A stretch of 42,318 nt of DNA from NCBI GenBank assembly GCA_020629835.1, contig JAHDCO010000025.1:1-42318 (forward strand), given 5' to 3'. The stretch comes from Granulosicoccaceae bacterium. Its GTDB lineage: Bacteria; Pseudomonadota; Gammaproteobacteria; Granulosicoccales; Granulosicoccaceae. Positions 9,649 through 18,311 of the stretch are shown piece by piece. Position 1 is the stretch's first letter. The number at the start of each line of letters is the position of its first letter. The notes beneath the pieces were generated by a model. That model searched no databases. It was not told the DNA's origin and saw only the letters and a list, made by a program, of their open reading frames with translations. A program made the translations under genes and the position numbers.

Positions 9649-11551
9649 CTTGAGGTTTTTCCGATTCTTCAAGTTGGGCGGCAACAGCGTCTACGTGCTG
9701 ACCGGCCATAAGATGTTTAACACTGGCATTCATACGACGCTCAACGAAGTTTGAACTGCCCTTCTCCAATGATTCCTGAGCCAATTTAATGGCTGCGGAG
9801 TCATCCCCTTTTACCGAGTTTTTAAGGTTATCGATCAATTCATCAATTGCGGCGCGCTCCTCACTGGAAAGATGAATATCGCCATCGGCCCTTAAGGCGC
9901 TGTCGATCGCTTCGATAACACGCTGCGCATCTACCTTTTGTTCCTGAAGTAAGCGCTGTTGCATATCGCCAGCCGCGTTATCCATAGAGGCTTGCAACAT
10001 GGATTCAATTTCACCATCACTCAAACCATAACTCGGCTTGACGTCGATGCTGGCTAAATTGCCACTGTCTTTTTCCAAAGCGCTGACGGTCAGCAAACCA
10101 TCGGCATCAACCTGAAATAGAACCTGCACACGAACCGCGCCCGCAACCCGTGGCGGTAGCCCCGTTAACTCAAATCGGGCCAGTGATCGACAGTCAGCCA
10201 CAAGTTCACGCTCACCTTGCACCACATGAAGAGCAAGAGCGGTTTGGGAATCCTTGTAAGTCGTAAATTCCTGCGCGCGAGCAATCGGGATAGTCGTGTT
10301 GCGAGGAATGATTTTCTCTGCCAAACCACCCATCGTTTCCAAGCCTAGCGACAGCGGGATAACGTCCAGCAGCAGCAGGTCGTTGTCAGGTTTATTGCCG
10401 GCAAGAACATCGGCCTGGATTGCGGCCCCGATGGCAACCACTTCATCTGGGTTGATGCTGGTTAATACGGGTTGCTCGAAAAACTCACTGACTCGATCAC
10501 GCACCAACGGAACCCGTGTGGATCCCCCGACCATAACCACCGCTCGAATATCTGATTTTTCAATATCCGCATCGCGCAGCACACGTCTACAGGGTGTGAG
10601 CGTTTGATCCACCAAAGCGGAAATCGCGTTGTTCAACTGCTCACGGGTGATCGTGCCAGACCAATGTGTTTCGGCTTCGATGTGCCAATCTACCGAAACG
10701 CTTTCCTGCTCGGATAGTGTTTCTTTTACCTGCCGAGCAGTCTGAAGTGCCCGACGCTGGGCTCCCGAACTTAATTCCCCTGAGAACGATGCGAGTTCAC
10801 AGAGCATAGAGACTATAGCTTCGTCGAAATCATCGCCACCCAAAGCGGTGTTGCCAGCCGTGGCCAAAACCTCAAAGAGCCCCCGCTGCATTTTAAGAAC
10901 TGAAATATCAAACGTGCCACCGCCTAAGTCATAAACAACGACGGTACCCGAATCGTTTGCATCCAAGCCGTAGGCTAAAGCAGCAGCCGTCGGTTCGTTG
11001 ATTAATCTAAGAACAGATAACCCGGCTAATGATGCGGCATCTTTAGTGGCCTGACGCTGCGCGTCATCGAAGTAAGCTGGCACCGTGATCACAGCGCCCA
11101 CCAACTCCCCGCTAACGGACTTTTCAGCGATCGCTTTGAGTTCCTTTAGGAGAGCTGCCGACACATCAATTGCGGTCTTCGGCCCCGCATTGGTGGCAAA
11201 GGCTGGCATGGGCCCGGAAGTTAAATCGAAGTTATAGTGATCAGATAACCACGTTCCTGGCAAATCGTCGGCTCCCTTGCCCATTAGCCGCTTGGCAGAA
11301 CGAATGGTGCTCATTGGGTCTGTTACTGCATATTCCTGAGCGGCGTGCCCAACAGTGATGGAATCGTCCTCACCGTAATGGACTACTGAAGGCAATGACC
11401 CTTCACCTGCCTCATTGACCAACACGGTCGGCGTGCCACTGCGTAGTGTGGCAACCAACGAATTAGTGGTACCCAAGTCGATACCCACCGCGTCGCGGCG
11501 CTGGTGGGGGGCTGGCGCTTGTCCAGGTTCTGAAATTTGCAGCAATGCCAC
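9635..11551 (-). CDS. hscA: Fe-S protein assembly chaperone HscA (Hsp70 family)
   Basis: Specialised Hsp70 that, with HscB, acts on IscU by binding its LPPVK motif and promotes cluster transfer. It is 638 residues and starts [20 protein letters not shown], very like E. coli. ATPase motifs are [40 protein letters not shown] and [12 protein letters not shown]. The C-terminal substrate-binding half follows. The start codon is GTG at 11551, chosen from the conserved N-terminus. It lies 36 nt after hscB and overlaps fdx. Confidence 0.97.
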   Translation of the reverse strand: MALLQISEPGQAPAPHQRRDAVGIDLGTTNSLVATLRSGTPTVLVNEAGEGSLPSVVHYGEDDSITVGHAAQEYAVTDPMSTIRSAKRLMGKGADDLPGTWLSDHYNFDLTSGPMPAFATNAGPKTAIDVSAALLKELKAIAEKSVSGELVGAVITVPAYFDDAQRQATKDAASLAGLSVLRLINEPTAAALAYGLDANDSGTVVVYDLGGGTFDISVLKMQRGLFEVLATAGNTALGGDDFDEAIVSMLCELASFSGELSSGAQRRALQTARQVKETLSEQESVSVDWHIEAETHWSGTITREQLNNAISALVDQTLTPCRRVLRDADIEKSDIRAVVMVGGSTRVPLVRDRVSEFFEQPVLTSINPDEVVAIGAAIQADVLAGNKPDNDLLLLDVIPLSLGLETMGGLAEKIIPRNTTIPIARAQEFTTYKDSQTALALHVVQGERELVADCRSLARFELTGLPPRVAGAVRVQVLFQVDADGLLTVSALEKDSGNLASIDVKPSYGLSDGEIESMLQASMDNAAGDMQQRLLQEQKVDAQRVIEAIDSALRADGDIHLSSEERAAIDELIDNLKNSVKGDDSAAIKLAQESLEKGSSNFVERRMNASVKHLMAGQHVDAVAAQLEESEKPQDAND

Positions 11552-11587
11552 GTTAGGGGCTCTTCTATCGTTTAACGTCTGTGGGGC

Positions 11588-12121
11588 TTAGTAATCAAGC
11601 CGTGACTCAATCGCTTTTACTTCTCGTTTGAGTTTGTCGAAAAATTGCCACTCGCGAACGGTAGCTCTGGCCGCTGCCCAGTCACCGCCCTCGGCAGCGT
11701 CGGCGAACTTTGTCTGGCAATTCCGTACACCTGATGAAAGCTCTGACGCTATGGAATCGAGCGCTTTCAGCGGATCGGGAGTCGCTTCCGCATCACCCAA
11801 TGCTTCACGCAATTCCATTTGCTGCATCAAAAACATCGGGTCCATCTGCGTATCGGTTTCTTCGTCAACGCTGACCCCGTTAAGGCCGAGCAGATAAGTG
11901 GCCCGATTCAAGGGGTGTTTTAGAGTCTGATAAGCCTCATTCACAAGACTGGCCGCCTGAAGAGACCAGCGCTTTTCAGCGTCAGTCGCGGCAGCAAATC
12001 GGTCGGGATGTAGCTCACGCTGCAAAGTTTGGTACTTGCTGGTGAGCTGGGTCTCATCCAGCTCGTAGCGCTGTGCAAGATCGAACAAATCAAAATGATT
12101 CTTCGAAAAATCCACAATCAT
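11588..12121 (-). CDS. hscB: Fe-S protein assembly co-chaperone HscB
   Basis: J-domain protein that delivers IscU to HscA and stimulates its ATPase. It has 177 residues. The J domain occupies the first 75 or so residues with the HPD motif at 38-40 (ELHPDRFA), followed by the three-helix domain that binds IscU. It lies between iscA and hscA with gaps of about 30 nt, as expected for this operon. Confidence 0.96.
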   Translation of the reverse strand: MIVDFSKNHFDLFDLAQRYELDETQLTSKYQTLQRELHPDRFAAATDAEKRWSLQAASLVNEAYQTLKHPLNRATYLLGLNGVSVDEETDTQMDPMFLMQQMELREALGDAEATPDPLKALDSIASELSSGVRNCQTKFADAAEGGDWAAARATVREWQFFDKLKREVKAIESRLDY

Positions 12122-12150
12122 TGATGTCTGAACCTATCGGCGTATTTGGT

Positions 12151-12474
12151 TCAGATAGTAAATGATTCGCCGCAGCCGCACTCGTCTTTAACGTTGGGAT
12201 TTCGGAATAAGAAGCCCTCGTTCAAACCTTCTTTTTGAAAGTCGAGCTCCGTACCGCTCAGGTAAACCAGACTCTTCTTATCAACGATGACTTTGATGTC
12301 GTGATCTTCGAATACCTCGTCGTTAGCTGCAACTTCGTCAGCAAACTCAAGAACGTACGCCAAGCCAGAACATCCTGTGGTTCGAACGGCCAGACGCAGC
12401 CCGACACCTTTGCCGCGCTGTTCAAGGTGCCGCCGCACGTGAGCGGCGGCACTGTCAGTCATGGTGATACTCAT
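12151..12474 (-). CDS. iscA: Iron-sulfur cluster assembly protein IscA
   Basis: A-type carrier that passes Fe-S clusters to target proteins. It has 107 residues with the three conserved cysteines C35 (TTGCSGLAY), C99 and C101 (DECGCGESF). It matches the E. coli length and lies 27 nt after iscU in the isc operon. Confidence 0.96.
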   Translation of the reverse strand: MSITMTDSAAAHVRRHLEQRGKGVGLRLAVRTTGCSGLAYVLEFADEVAANDEVFEDHDIKVIVDKKSLVYLSGTELDFQKEGLNEGFLFRNPNVKDECGCGESFTI

Positions 12475-12501
12475 AAGATCGCTCCTTCGTTAGAAGGTGA
12501 C

Positions 12502-12894
12502 TTAGCTCGCTTTGGCTTGTTGCTTTGACTTAAGGTCAGCGATTGCAGCTGCGATAGCATCTTCTGCTAACACTGAGCAGTGAATTTTGACCGGTGGTAG
12601 CGCAAGCTCATCAGAGATATCTCGGTTCTTAATGGCCTCAACTTCTTCCAACGTCTTACCTTTCACCATCTCGGTTACCAGTGAAGATGACGCAATAGCC
12701 GAACCACAGCCGTAGGTCTTGAACTTCGCATCTTCAATGCGGCCATCGTCACCGACTTTAATTTGCAGACGCATGACGTCACCACAAGCCGGTGCGCCTA
12801 CCATGCCCGTACCAACGCTTGGGTCATCTTTATCCAAAACGCCAACGTTCCGGGGGTTTTCGTAGTGGTCTAGGACCTTATCGCTGTATGCCAT
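12502..12894 (-). CDS. iscU: Fe-S cluster scaffold protein IscU
   Basis: Scaffold on which IscS-derived sulfur and iron are built into clusters. It has 130 residues. Cluster-binding cysteines are C37 (GAPACGDV), C63 (YGCGSAIASS) and C106 (KIHCSVLA), and the LPPVK chaperone-recognition motif lies at 99-103. It begins MAYSDKVLDHYENPRNVG, standard for the family. It follows iscS by 48 nt. Confidence 0.98.
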   Translation of the reverse strand: MAYSDKVLDHYENPRNVGVLDKDDPSVGTGMVGAPACGDVMRLQIKVGDDGRIEDAKFKTYGCGSAIASSSLVTEMVKGKTLEEVEAIKNRDISDELALPPVKIHCSVLAEDAIAAAIADLKSKQQAKAS

Positions 12895-12942
12895 ATCTGT
12901 TTTCTCCGAAGAACAAGAAATTCGCTTAGGAATTCCAGTTGA

Positions 12943-14175
12943 TTAGTGATGAGCCCATTCGACCGTGTCGAGATCAATGCCTTCTTTGTACATATCCCAT
13001 AATGGGGACAGTTCGCGCAGTTTCGACACTGCATTCTTGATTAAGTCGACAGTGTAATCCACTTCTTCTTCCGTGCTGTATCGACCCATTGTAAATCGAA
13101 TCGAGCTGCTAGCCAATTCGTCGGCTCGACCCAGAGCGCGCAGAACGTATGAAGGCTCCAAGCTGGCGCTGGTGCACGCAGAACCAGAAGAAACCGCGAT
13201 ATCTTTAAGCGACATGATCAAGCTTTCGCCTTCAACATAGCTGAAGCTGATATTCAGGTTGCCTGGAATTCTCTGCTCCATATCACCGTTGATGTAGATC
13301 TCTTCCAGATCCTTGATGCCGTCTAGCAAACGGTCGCGGAGCTTTGACAAGCGCTCGTTTTCAGCTTCCATCTCTTCGTGCGCGATCCGGAACGCTTCGC
13401 CCATGCCCACGATTTGATGGGTGGGGAGTGTGCCAGAGCGAAAACCTCTCTCGTGCCCGCCGCCGTGCATTTGCGCTTCCAGTCGGATTCGGGGCTTGCG
13501 GCGCACATAGAGCGCACCGATACCTTTCGGCCCGTAGGCTTTGTGGGCGCACAGTGACATCAAATCTACATTCATGTCTTCGACATCGATAGCCACTTTG
13601 CCCGGGCTTTGCGCTGCGTCGACATGAAATACAACGCCTTTCTCTCGACAAATAGCACCAAGCGCTTTCAGGTCCTGAATAACACCGATTTCGTTATTCA
13701 CGTGCATGACGGATGCAACCGTTGTGTCATCACGCAGCGCCGCACGGAACTGGTCGTGATCGACCAGGCCATTTTCCATCGGGTCGAGGTAGGTAACTTC
13801 GAATCCCTCGCGTTCCAATTGACGGCAAGTATCCAGCACAGCTTTATGCTCGGTTTTCACCGTGACAATGTGCTTACCGCGTTTGACATTGAAATGCGCC
13901 GCCCCTTTGATCGCAAGGTTGTCTGACTCGGTCGCACCGGATGTCCAGATAATTTCGCGAGGATCTGCGCCCAGTAACGCTGCTACGTGTTGACGAGCTT
14001 CTTCCACCAACTCTTCAGCTTGCCAACCGAAGCTGTGTGAGCGTGACGCCGGGTTCCCGAAGTAGCCCTGCTGGGTTAAGCACTCGCCCATTTTCTTAGC
14101 CACACGCTCATCAACGGGTGTGGTGGACGAATAGTCCATGTAAATTGGGATGTTCAATGAACTCACTGTTTGCAA
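12943..14175 (-). CDS. iscS: Cysteine desulfurase IscS
   Basis: Pyridoxal-phosphate enzyme that takes sulfur from cysteine for Fe-S clusters, tRNA thiolation and other pathways. It has 410 residues. The PLP lysine is K212 ([17 protein letters not shown]), H110 is the active-site histidine (KTEHKAVLD), and the persulfide cysteine C334 lies in [21 protein letters not shown]. The C-terminus ([18 protein letters not shown]) is the conserved IscU-docking end. The N-terminus carries about five residues more than E. coli. It is 19 nt after iscR. Confidence 0.98.
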   Translation of the reverse strand: MQTVSSLNIPIYMDYSSTTPVDERVAKKMGECLTQQGYFGNPASRSHSFGWQAEELVEEARQHVAALLGADPREIIWTSGATESDNLAIKGAAHFNVKRGKHIVTVKTEHKAVLDTCRQLEREGFEVTYLDPMENGLVDHDQFRAALRDDTTVASVMHVNNEIGVIQDLKALGAICREKGVVFHVDAAQSPGKVAIDVEDMNVDLMSLCAHKAYGPKGIGALYVRRKPRIRLEAQMHGGGHERGFRSGTLPTHQIVGMGEAFRIAHEEMEAENERLSKLRDRLLDGIKDLEEIYINGDMEQRIPGNLNISFSYVEGESLIMSLKDIAVSSGSACTSASLEPSYVLRALGRADELASSSIRFTMGRYSTEEEVDYTVDLIKNAVSKLRELSPLWDMYKEGIDLDTVEWAHH

Positions 14176-14194
14176 ACCTCAAATTTGACTGTGT

Positions 14195-14680
14195 TTAAGC
14201 TCGCGACGCCGCCCCAGCGGCCACTGGTACAGGGCTCTGGATAGTGTCTCGGAGTTGGCGTACGGATATAGTCTGTACGTTATCTTGGTGAATCAGATCT
14301 TGTAATGATACGCCACTGAGAAATTCCTCGATTTGAGCACTTAACCCTTCCCAAAGGTCGTGTGTTAAGCACCGCCCTGGCCCATTACAATTCTCTCTGC
14401 CACCGCATTGCGTAGCGTCTACTGATTCATTTACCGCGGTGATTATTTCAGAAATAACCACGTCAGACAGGTCTCTGGCTACCCGGTACCCGCCACCGGG
14501 CCCGCGGGTGCTGGAAACCAACTGGTGCTTCCTGAGCCTTGCAAACAACTGCTCCAGATAAGACAGTGAGATTCCCTGGCGAGCCGATATCTCAGCAAGG
14601 GAAACAGGCCCATCCTGGCCGTGGAGCGCCAGATCTAACATGGCGGTTACTGCATACCGGCCTTTGGTTGTTAACTTCAT
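14195..14680 (-). CDS. iscR: Fe-S cluster-dependent transcriptional regulator IscR
   Basis: Rrf2-family regulator that binds a 2Fe-2S cluster and, in that form, represses its own operon. It has 161 residues, with a winged-helix domain in the first 70 ([20 protein letters not shown]) and cluster ligands C92, C98, C104 and H107 within [20 protein letters not shown], the same positions as in E. coli. It leads the isc operon, with a good type 1 operator over its promoter. Confidence 0.98.
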   Translation of the reverse strand: MKLTTKGRYAVTAMLDLALHGQDGPVSLAEISARQGISLSYLEQLFARLRKHQLVSSTRGPGGGYRVARDLSDVVISEIITAVNESVDATQCGGRENCNGPGRCLTHDLWEGLSAQIEEFLSGVSLQDLIHQDNVQTISVRQLRDTIQSPVPVAAGAASRA

Positions 14681-14707
14681 ACATAGCCCCTACCGTCCAA
14701 GGCCAGT

Positions 14708-14740
14708 AATGTCACATTTCCGACTAATTTAGTCAAGTAT
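14708..14740 (-). promoter_or_regulatory. iscR promoter with an IscR type 1 operator
   Basis: The minus strand of 14716-14740 reads ATACTTGACT, then AAATT, then AGTCGGAAAT. This matches the known type 1 IscR site (ATASYYGACTRWWWYAGTCRRSTAT) at almost every position. The -35 box TTGACT (14731-14736) is inside it and an extended -10, TG-T-GACATT, follows with 17-nt spacing. Occupancy would block RNA polymerase, giving autorepression when Fe-S clusters are plentiful. Confidence 0.85.
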
Positions 14741-14776
14741 TAATTCAGGCATAAGTGATTCAGCGTAGAGGTTCAG

Positions 14777-15499
14777 TCACCCGCAGCGGCTATCGCGATT
14801 TTCCTGCGCATCTCGCAAGGCCGCCAATTCTTGACGGAGCTCAAGAATTTCAGCCCGCAAGGCTTCAACCGGATCTTCCTCAGGTTCTGCAGTGGTATCA
14901 ACGCCATAGGCAGCAAACGCACGTGATGCCTCTTTAACCTCACTCGATGAACCATCCACAAGCTCCAGGCAACGTTCGTTAGCGTCTCTGCATCGAACCA
15001 CGCGACCCGGAATGCCTACAACCGTCGCTCCTGACGGTACGGCCTCCAGAACAACGGCATTGGAGCCAATCTTTGCCCCTTCCCCGACGGTGAAAGGCCC
15101 AAGTATTTTGGCCCCAGCACCGATGACGACATTGTCTTCAACGGTTGGGTGCCGCTTACCGGCGTTAGTAGAACGCCCGCCCAGCGTCACACCCTGGTAC
15201 AGCGTCACATCATTGCCAACCTCTGCGGTTTCACCGATGACTACACCCGTTCCATGGTCGACAAAAAAACGCCTGCCGATTACCGCACCAGGGTGGATCT
15301 CGATGCCCGTAAGCCAACGAGCCACGTTACCCATGAAACGAGCAGGCCATCGCGCCCCTTTGTTCCATAACCAATGGTTCACACGGTGCATCAATATCGC
15401 ATGGACCCCCGAGTAGCTCGTTAGCACCTCGAAGCTGTTCCTCGCGGCCGGGTCACGTTCAAAAATGCACGTGACGTCCTCTTTCATTAATGTCCACAT
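14777..15499 (-). CDS. cysE: Serine O-acetyltransferase
   Basis: Transfers acetyl from acetyl-CoA to serine, the first committed step of cysteine synthesis. It has 240 residues of the shorter EpsC/NifP-like type. The helical N-domain ends near residue 65, and the left-handed beta-helix carries hexapeptide repeats ([40 protein letters not shown]). The catalytic Asp/His region is VDHGTG. The tail is acidic and predicted disordered. It lies upstream of iscR on the same strand with a 96-nt gap containing the isc promoter, so its cysteine product and IscS use of cysteine are neighbours in both map and metabolism. Confidence 0.95.
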   Translation of the reverse strand: MWTLMKEDVTCIFERDPAARNSFEVLTSYSGVHAILMHRVNHWLWNKGARWPARFMGNVARWLTGIEIHPGAVIGRRFFVDHGTGVVIGETAEVGNDVTLYQGVTLGGRSTNAGKRHPTVEDNVVIGAGAKILGPFTVGEGAKIGSNAVVLEAVPSGATVVGIPGRVVRCRDANERCLELVDGSSSEVKEASRAFAAYGVDTTAEPEEDPVEALRAEILELRQELAALRDAQENRDSRCG

Positions 15500-15538
15500 A
15501 GCCAGTATCTTTTACTCTGCTCGCGATCAGCGTGATTG

Positions 15539-15620
15539 TGCGGTTGCAAATGCGGTTGCAAATGCGGTTGCAAATGCGGGTGCAAGTGCATGCGCAAGTG
15601 CGGTTACAAACGCCGGTGCA
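15539..15620. repeat. Six-copy 12-bp tandem repeat between trmJ and cysE
   Basis: Three exact copies of tgcggttgcaaa (15539-15574) are followed by three diverged copies (tgcgggtgcaag, tgcatgcgcaag, tgcggttacaaa) and part of another. It begins 40 nt after the trmJ stop, in the 160-nt gap before cysE. On the minus strand one frame reads as four-residue repeats (AFAT, ALAP and similar) with no start codon. The plus-strand Cys-Gly-Cys-Lys reading is an unlikely protein. Confidence 0.9.
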
Positions 15621-15659
15621 CCATCATAGACCCATACGATGGGCGTGCCTACCAACGCT

Positions 15660-16412
15660 TCATTCGGGTTTGGACGATATGGCGCTTTCTACCGAACTCA
15701 ACAGCCCGCGGAAGACATTCATTTCGGTTTCATCGGGGCGGTTTCGTTCAAAGTAGTGGCGAAACCGACGTAACAGGTGCTTAGGGTTCTCAGGGTCTAA
15801 AAATCCCGTCTTGCTGCAAACCGATTCGATATGCGCGAAGAGTCTTTCCATGGCAGCACTATCGGCAATCGCCGTTGCTTTTGTGACGTCTGTTGTTGAA
15901 CGGATTGCATGGATTCCGGTGGAACACTCGTAGGCAAGTACTTGCACAGCACTTCCCAGATTCAGCGAACTAAACTCCGGATTCACGGGTATTTGCACTA
16001 AATGCGTACAGCGATCGAGTTCATGATTGTTCAACCCCGAACGCTCCCGGCCAAAAACTAAGGCGACTTTCACTGTTTGATTCGTGCTGTAAGCAGTTTG
16101 CTGCAAAGTTGCGAGTGTAGCGGGTAAATCCCGGCTGCTGAGCATCGGTACCGACTGATTTCTTGGCCGCGCACTAGTGCCAATTACAGCTTGGCAGTCT
16201 GCAACGGCAGATTCAATCGTGTCGAATTTTTCGGCCGACAAAAGAACATCGTTTGCGCCAGATGCGCGGGCAATCGCTTCATCCGTTCTGTTTGAACAGG
16301 CATCCACTAATCGAAGCTGTGAGTAACCCATGGTTTTCATAGCGCGTGCAGCGGCACCCACATTTCCGGTGTGCGTGGTGCCCACCAGAACGAATACAAT
16401 TTCTAATTCCAT
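15660..16412 (-). CDS. trmJ: tRNA (cytidine/uridine-2'-O)-methyltransferase TrmJ
   Basis: SPOUT-family enzyme that methylates the ribose of position 32 in certain tRNAs, using S-adenosylmethionine. It has 250 residues, matching E. coli. The N-terminus is VFVLVGTTHTGNVGAAARAMKTMG, and the knotted SAM-binding region includes ALVFGRERSGLNNHEL and IPVNPEFSSLNLGSAVQVLAYE. It is divergent from suhB with a shared 96-nt promoter region. In many gammaproteobacteria trmJ and suhB flank the cysE/isc genes as here. Confidence 0.95.
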   Translation of the reverse strand: MELEIVFVLVGTTHTGNVGAAARAMKTMGYSQLRLVDACSNRTDEAIARASGANDVLLSAEKFDTIESAVADCQAVIGTSARPRNQSVPMLSSRDLPATLATLQQTAYSTNQTVKVALVFGRERSGLNNHELDRCTHLVQIPVNPEFSSLNLGSAVQVLAYECSTGIHAIRSTTDVTKATAIADSAAMERLFAHIESVCSKTGFLDPENPKHLLRRFRHYFERNRPDETEMNVFRGLLSSVESAISSKPE

Positions 16413-16508
16413 AGGGTGAAAGTGTAAATCACCTCTCGCACGTCGATGGCGAATAAAGACTACAATTCGCGATTGCTTTCGCTCTTTAACTTGGATAAAC
16501 AGACCGCC

Positions 16509-17306
16509 ATGAATCCGATGCTGAACATCGGTGTTCGCGCCGCACGCGCTGCCGGCCGAGTAATCACCAAAAACATGGGGCGACTAGACGCCATTCGTGT
16601 AGAAAAAAAAGGCCATAACGATTTCGCAACCGAAGTCGACAAAGAGGCCGAAGCGGAGATCGCTCAAACGCTACTCAAAGCCTATCCGGACCACGGCATC
16701 ATGGCCGAAGAAAACGGTCAACTTGGCAATGCGGATTCTGAATTTCAGTGGATTGTGGATCCACTGGACGGCACCATGAACTTCATGCACGGCTTTCCGC
16801 ACTTCAGCGTATCAATCGCGCTCTATCAAGCCGGCCGCCCTTTCCAGGCAATTATTTACGACCCGGTTCGGCAAGAACTCTTCACCGGCGGCAAAGGTGA
16901 TGGGGCCTATTTAGATGGTCGCCGTATTCGAGTCAGCGGCGCAGCCGCACTCGACCAGGCACTTATCGCTACCGGGTTTCCAGTATCGCAAGATAAGGAT
17001 TTAGCTTTTGATATGGCAGTCTACGAAGGCTTCAGCCGACGTTGTTCAGGCACACGACGCTCGGGTTCAGCCGCGCTGGATCTGGCCTACATTGCTGCTG
17101 GCAGGTTGGATGGTGCGTGGCTGAGTGGTTTGCAATCCTGGGATTTTGCGGCAGGCGCTTTGTTGGTCAGAGAAGCAGGCGGCTTGGTTAACGACTATCG
17201 CGGTGGCGATAGCTGGGCTGACTCAGGCAACTTGATCGCGGGCACTCCGAAAGTACATCACGGGATGCTGCAAACTATGGGTGCATTGCTGCGGGAACAC
17301 ACCTAG
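16509..17306 (+). CDS. suhB: Inositol-1-monophosphatase family protein SuhB
   Basis: Mg-dependent inositol monophosphatase. The E. coli homologue also joins the rRNA transcription antitermination complex. The ATG at 16509 (MNPMLNIGVRAARAAGRVI) gives 265 residues and the standard start. An in-frame ATG at 16446 would add 21 untypical residues. Metal and substrate motifs are AEENG, WIVDPLDGTMNF and the C-terminal GAWLSGLQSWDFAAGALLVREAGG. It is the only plus-strand gene in the first 22 kb and is convergent with secF. Confidence 0.95.
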   Translation: MNPMLNIGVRAARAAGRVITKNMGRLDAIRVEKKGHNDFATEVDKEAEAEIAQTLLKAYPDHGIMAEENGQLGNADSEFQWIVDPLDGTMNFMHGFPHFSVSIALYQAGRPFQAIIYDPVRQELFTGGKGDGAYLDGRRIRVSGAAALDQALIATGFPVSQDKDLAFDMAVYEGFSRRCSGTRRSGSAALDLAYIAAGRLDGAWLSGLQSWDFAAGALLVREAGGLVNDYRGGDSWADSGNLIAGTPKVHHGMLQTMGALLREHT

Positions 17307-17334
17307 CACTGACCACAACGCACAGCGAATAGCT

Positions 17335-17355
17335 AAAAGCGAAAAGCGAAAAGCG
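17335..17355. repeat. Three 7-bp direct repeats between suhB and secF
   Basis: The unit aaaagcg occurs three times in a row, in the 54-nt gap between the convergent suhB and secF stops. On the minus strand it reads CGCTTTT repeats and may help end secDF transcription, but no clear hairpin is visible. Confidence 0.6.
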
Positions 17356-17360
17356 CTGAC

Positions 17361-18299
17361 TTACGGAGTGGACTCCAGGTCAGCGCCCTCTTTCTCAACC
17401 GGCATTAGCTCTTCTTTGGTAATTCCCAAAGAAAGTACCACGGTACTTGCCACATAGATGGAAGAGTAGGTTCCGACAACCACGCCGATGATTAGTGCAA
17501 GGGCAAATCCATTGATGATTTTGCCACCAAAAATGAACAACGAAAAAAGCACCAGCAACGTGGTAAGCGATGTCACCAAGGTACGCGATAACGTTTGATT
17601 AATGGAAGCGTTCATTACTTGCGCCGGGGTACCCGAGCGCATGGTGCGAAAGTTCTCTCTAATGCGGTCGAACACAACGATCGTATCGTTCAACGAATAG
17701 CCAATCACCGCCAGGATAGCGGCCAGAATGGTCAAGTCAAATTCCACCTGGAATAGAGCAAATACGCCGAGGGTTAAAATGACATCGTGCACAAGCGCAG
17801 CCACTGAGCCCACTGAGAATTTCTTTTCGAAACGAAACCAGATGTAAATCACGATTCCAAAGAGTGCCATCAATACCGCCAAGCCACCTTTTTCTCTAAG
17901 CTCCTCACCAACCTGAGGCCCGACAAACTCAACACGCTGCATTGAAATCCCGGCATCACTGGAGGGCTGCAACGCGGCTTCAACCTGGTTGCTGACTTCG
18001 ACATTTGAGGCACCCGGCTGCGGCGCCATGCGTATCAATATCTCTGTACTAGAACCGAAGTTTTGCACCACGGCCTCTTCAAAACCGGCATCGACCAAGC
18101 TGCTGCGCACCAGATTCAAATCCGGCGCCTTTTCATAGGCCGCTTGTATGGTGTATCCGCCGGTAAAATCCACACCAAGGTTCAAACCACGAATAGCGAT
18201 GGATGCAATGGCGACCGTGATAAGTACACCTGAAATAATCCAGGCGAGCTTTTTACCACCCATGAAGTCGAATTTAGATTCGGTTACAAATTGACGCAT
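17361..18299 (-). CDS. secF: Protein translocase subunit SecF
   Basis: Inner-membrane partner of SecD that uses the proton gradient to complete export through SecYEG. It has 312 residues. The first membrane helix is followed by GLNLGVDFTGGYTIQ, then a periplasmic domain of about 100 residues and five further helices. The conserved DTIVVFDRIRENF motif is in helix 4-5. It lies 12 nt after secD. Confidence 0.97.
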   Translation of the reverse strand: MRQFVTESKFDFMGGKKLAWIISGVLITVAIASIAIRGLNLGVDFTGGYTIQAAYEKAPDLNLVRSSLVDAGFEEAVVQNFGSSTEILIRMAPQPGASNVEVSNQVEAALQPSSDAGISMQRVEFVGPQVGEELREKGGLAVLMALFGIVIYIWFRFEKKFSVGSVAALVHDVILTLGVFALFQVEFDLTILAAILAVIGYSLNDTIVVFDRIRENFRTMRSGTPAQVMNASINQTLSRTLVTSLTTLLVLFSLFIFGGKIINGFALALIIGVVVGTYSSIYVASTVVLSLGITKEELMPVEKEGADLESTP

Positions 18300-18311
18300 G
18301 CTGACAATCTC

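Noticed and set aside
15536-15784. Plus-strand ORF with Cys-Gly-Cys-Lys repeats
   Set aside because: It is the translation of the 12-bp repeat tgcggttgcaaa and then runs antisense through the trmJ 3' end. No ribosome site is visible and trmJ is clearly the real gene.
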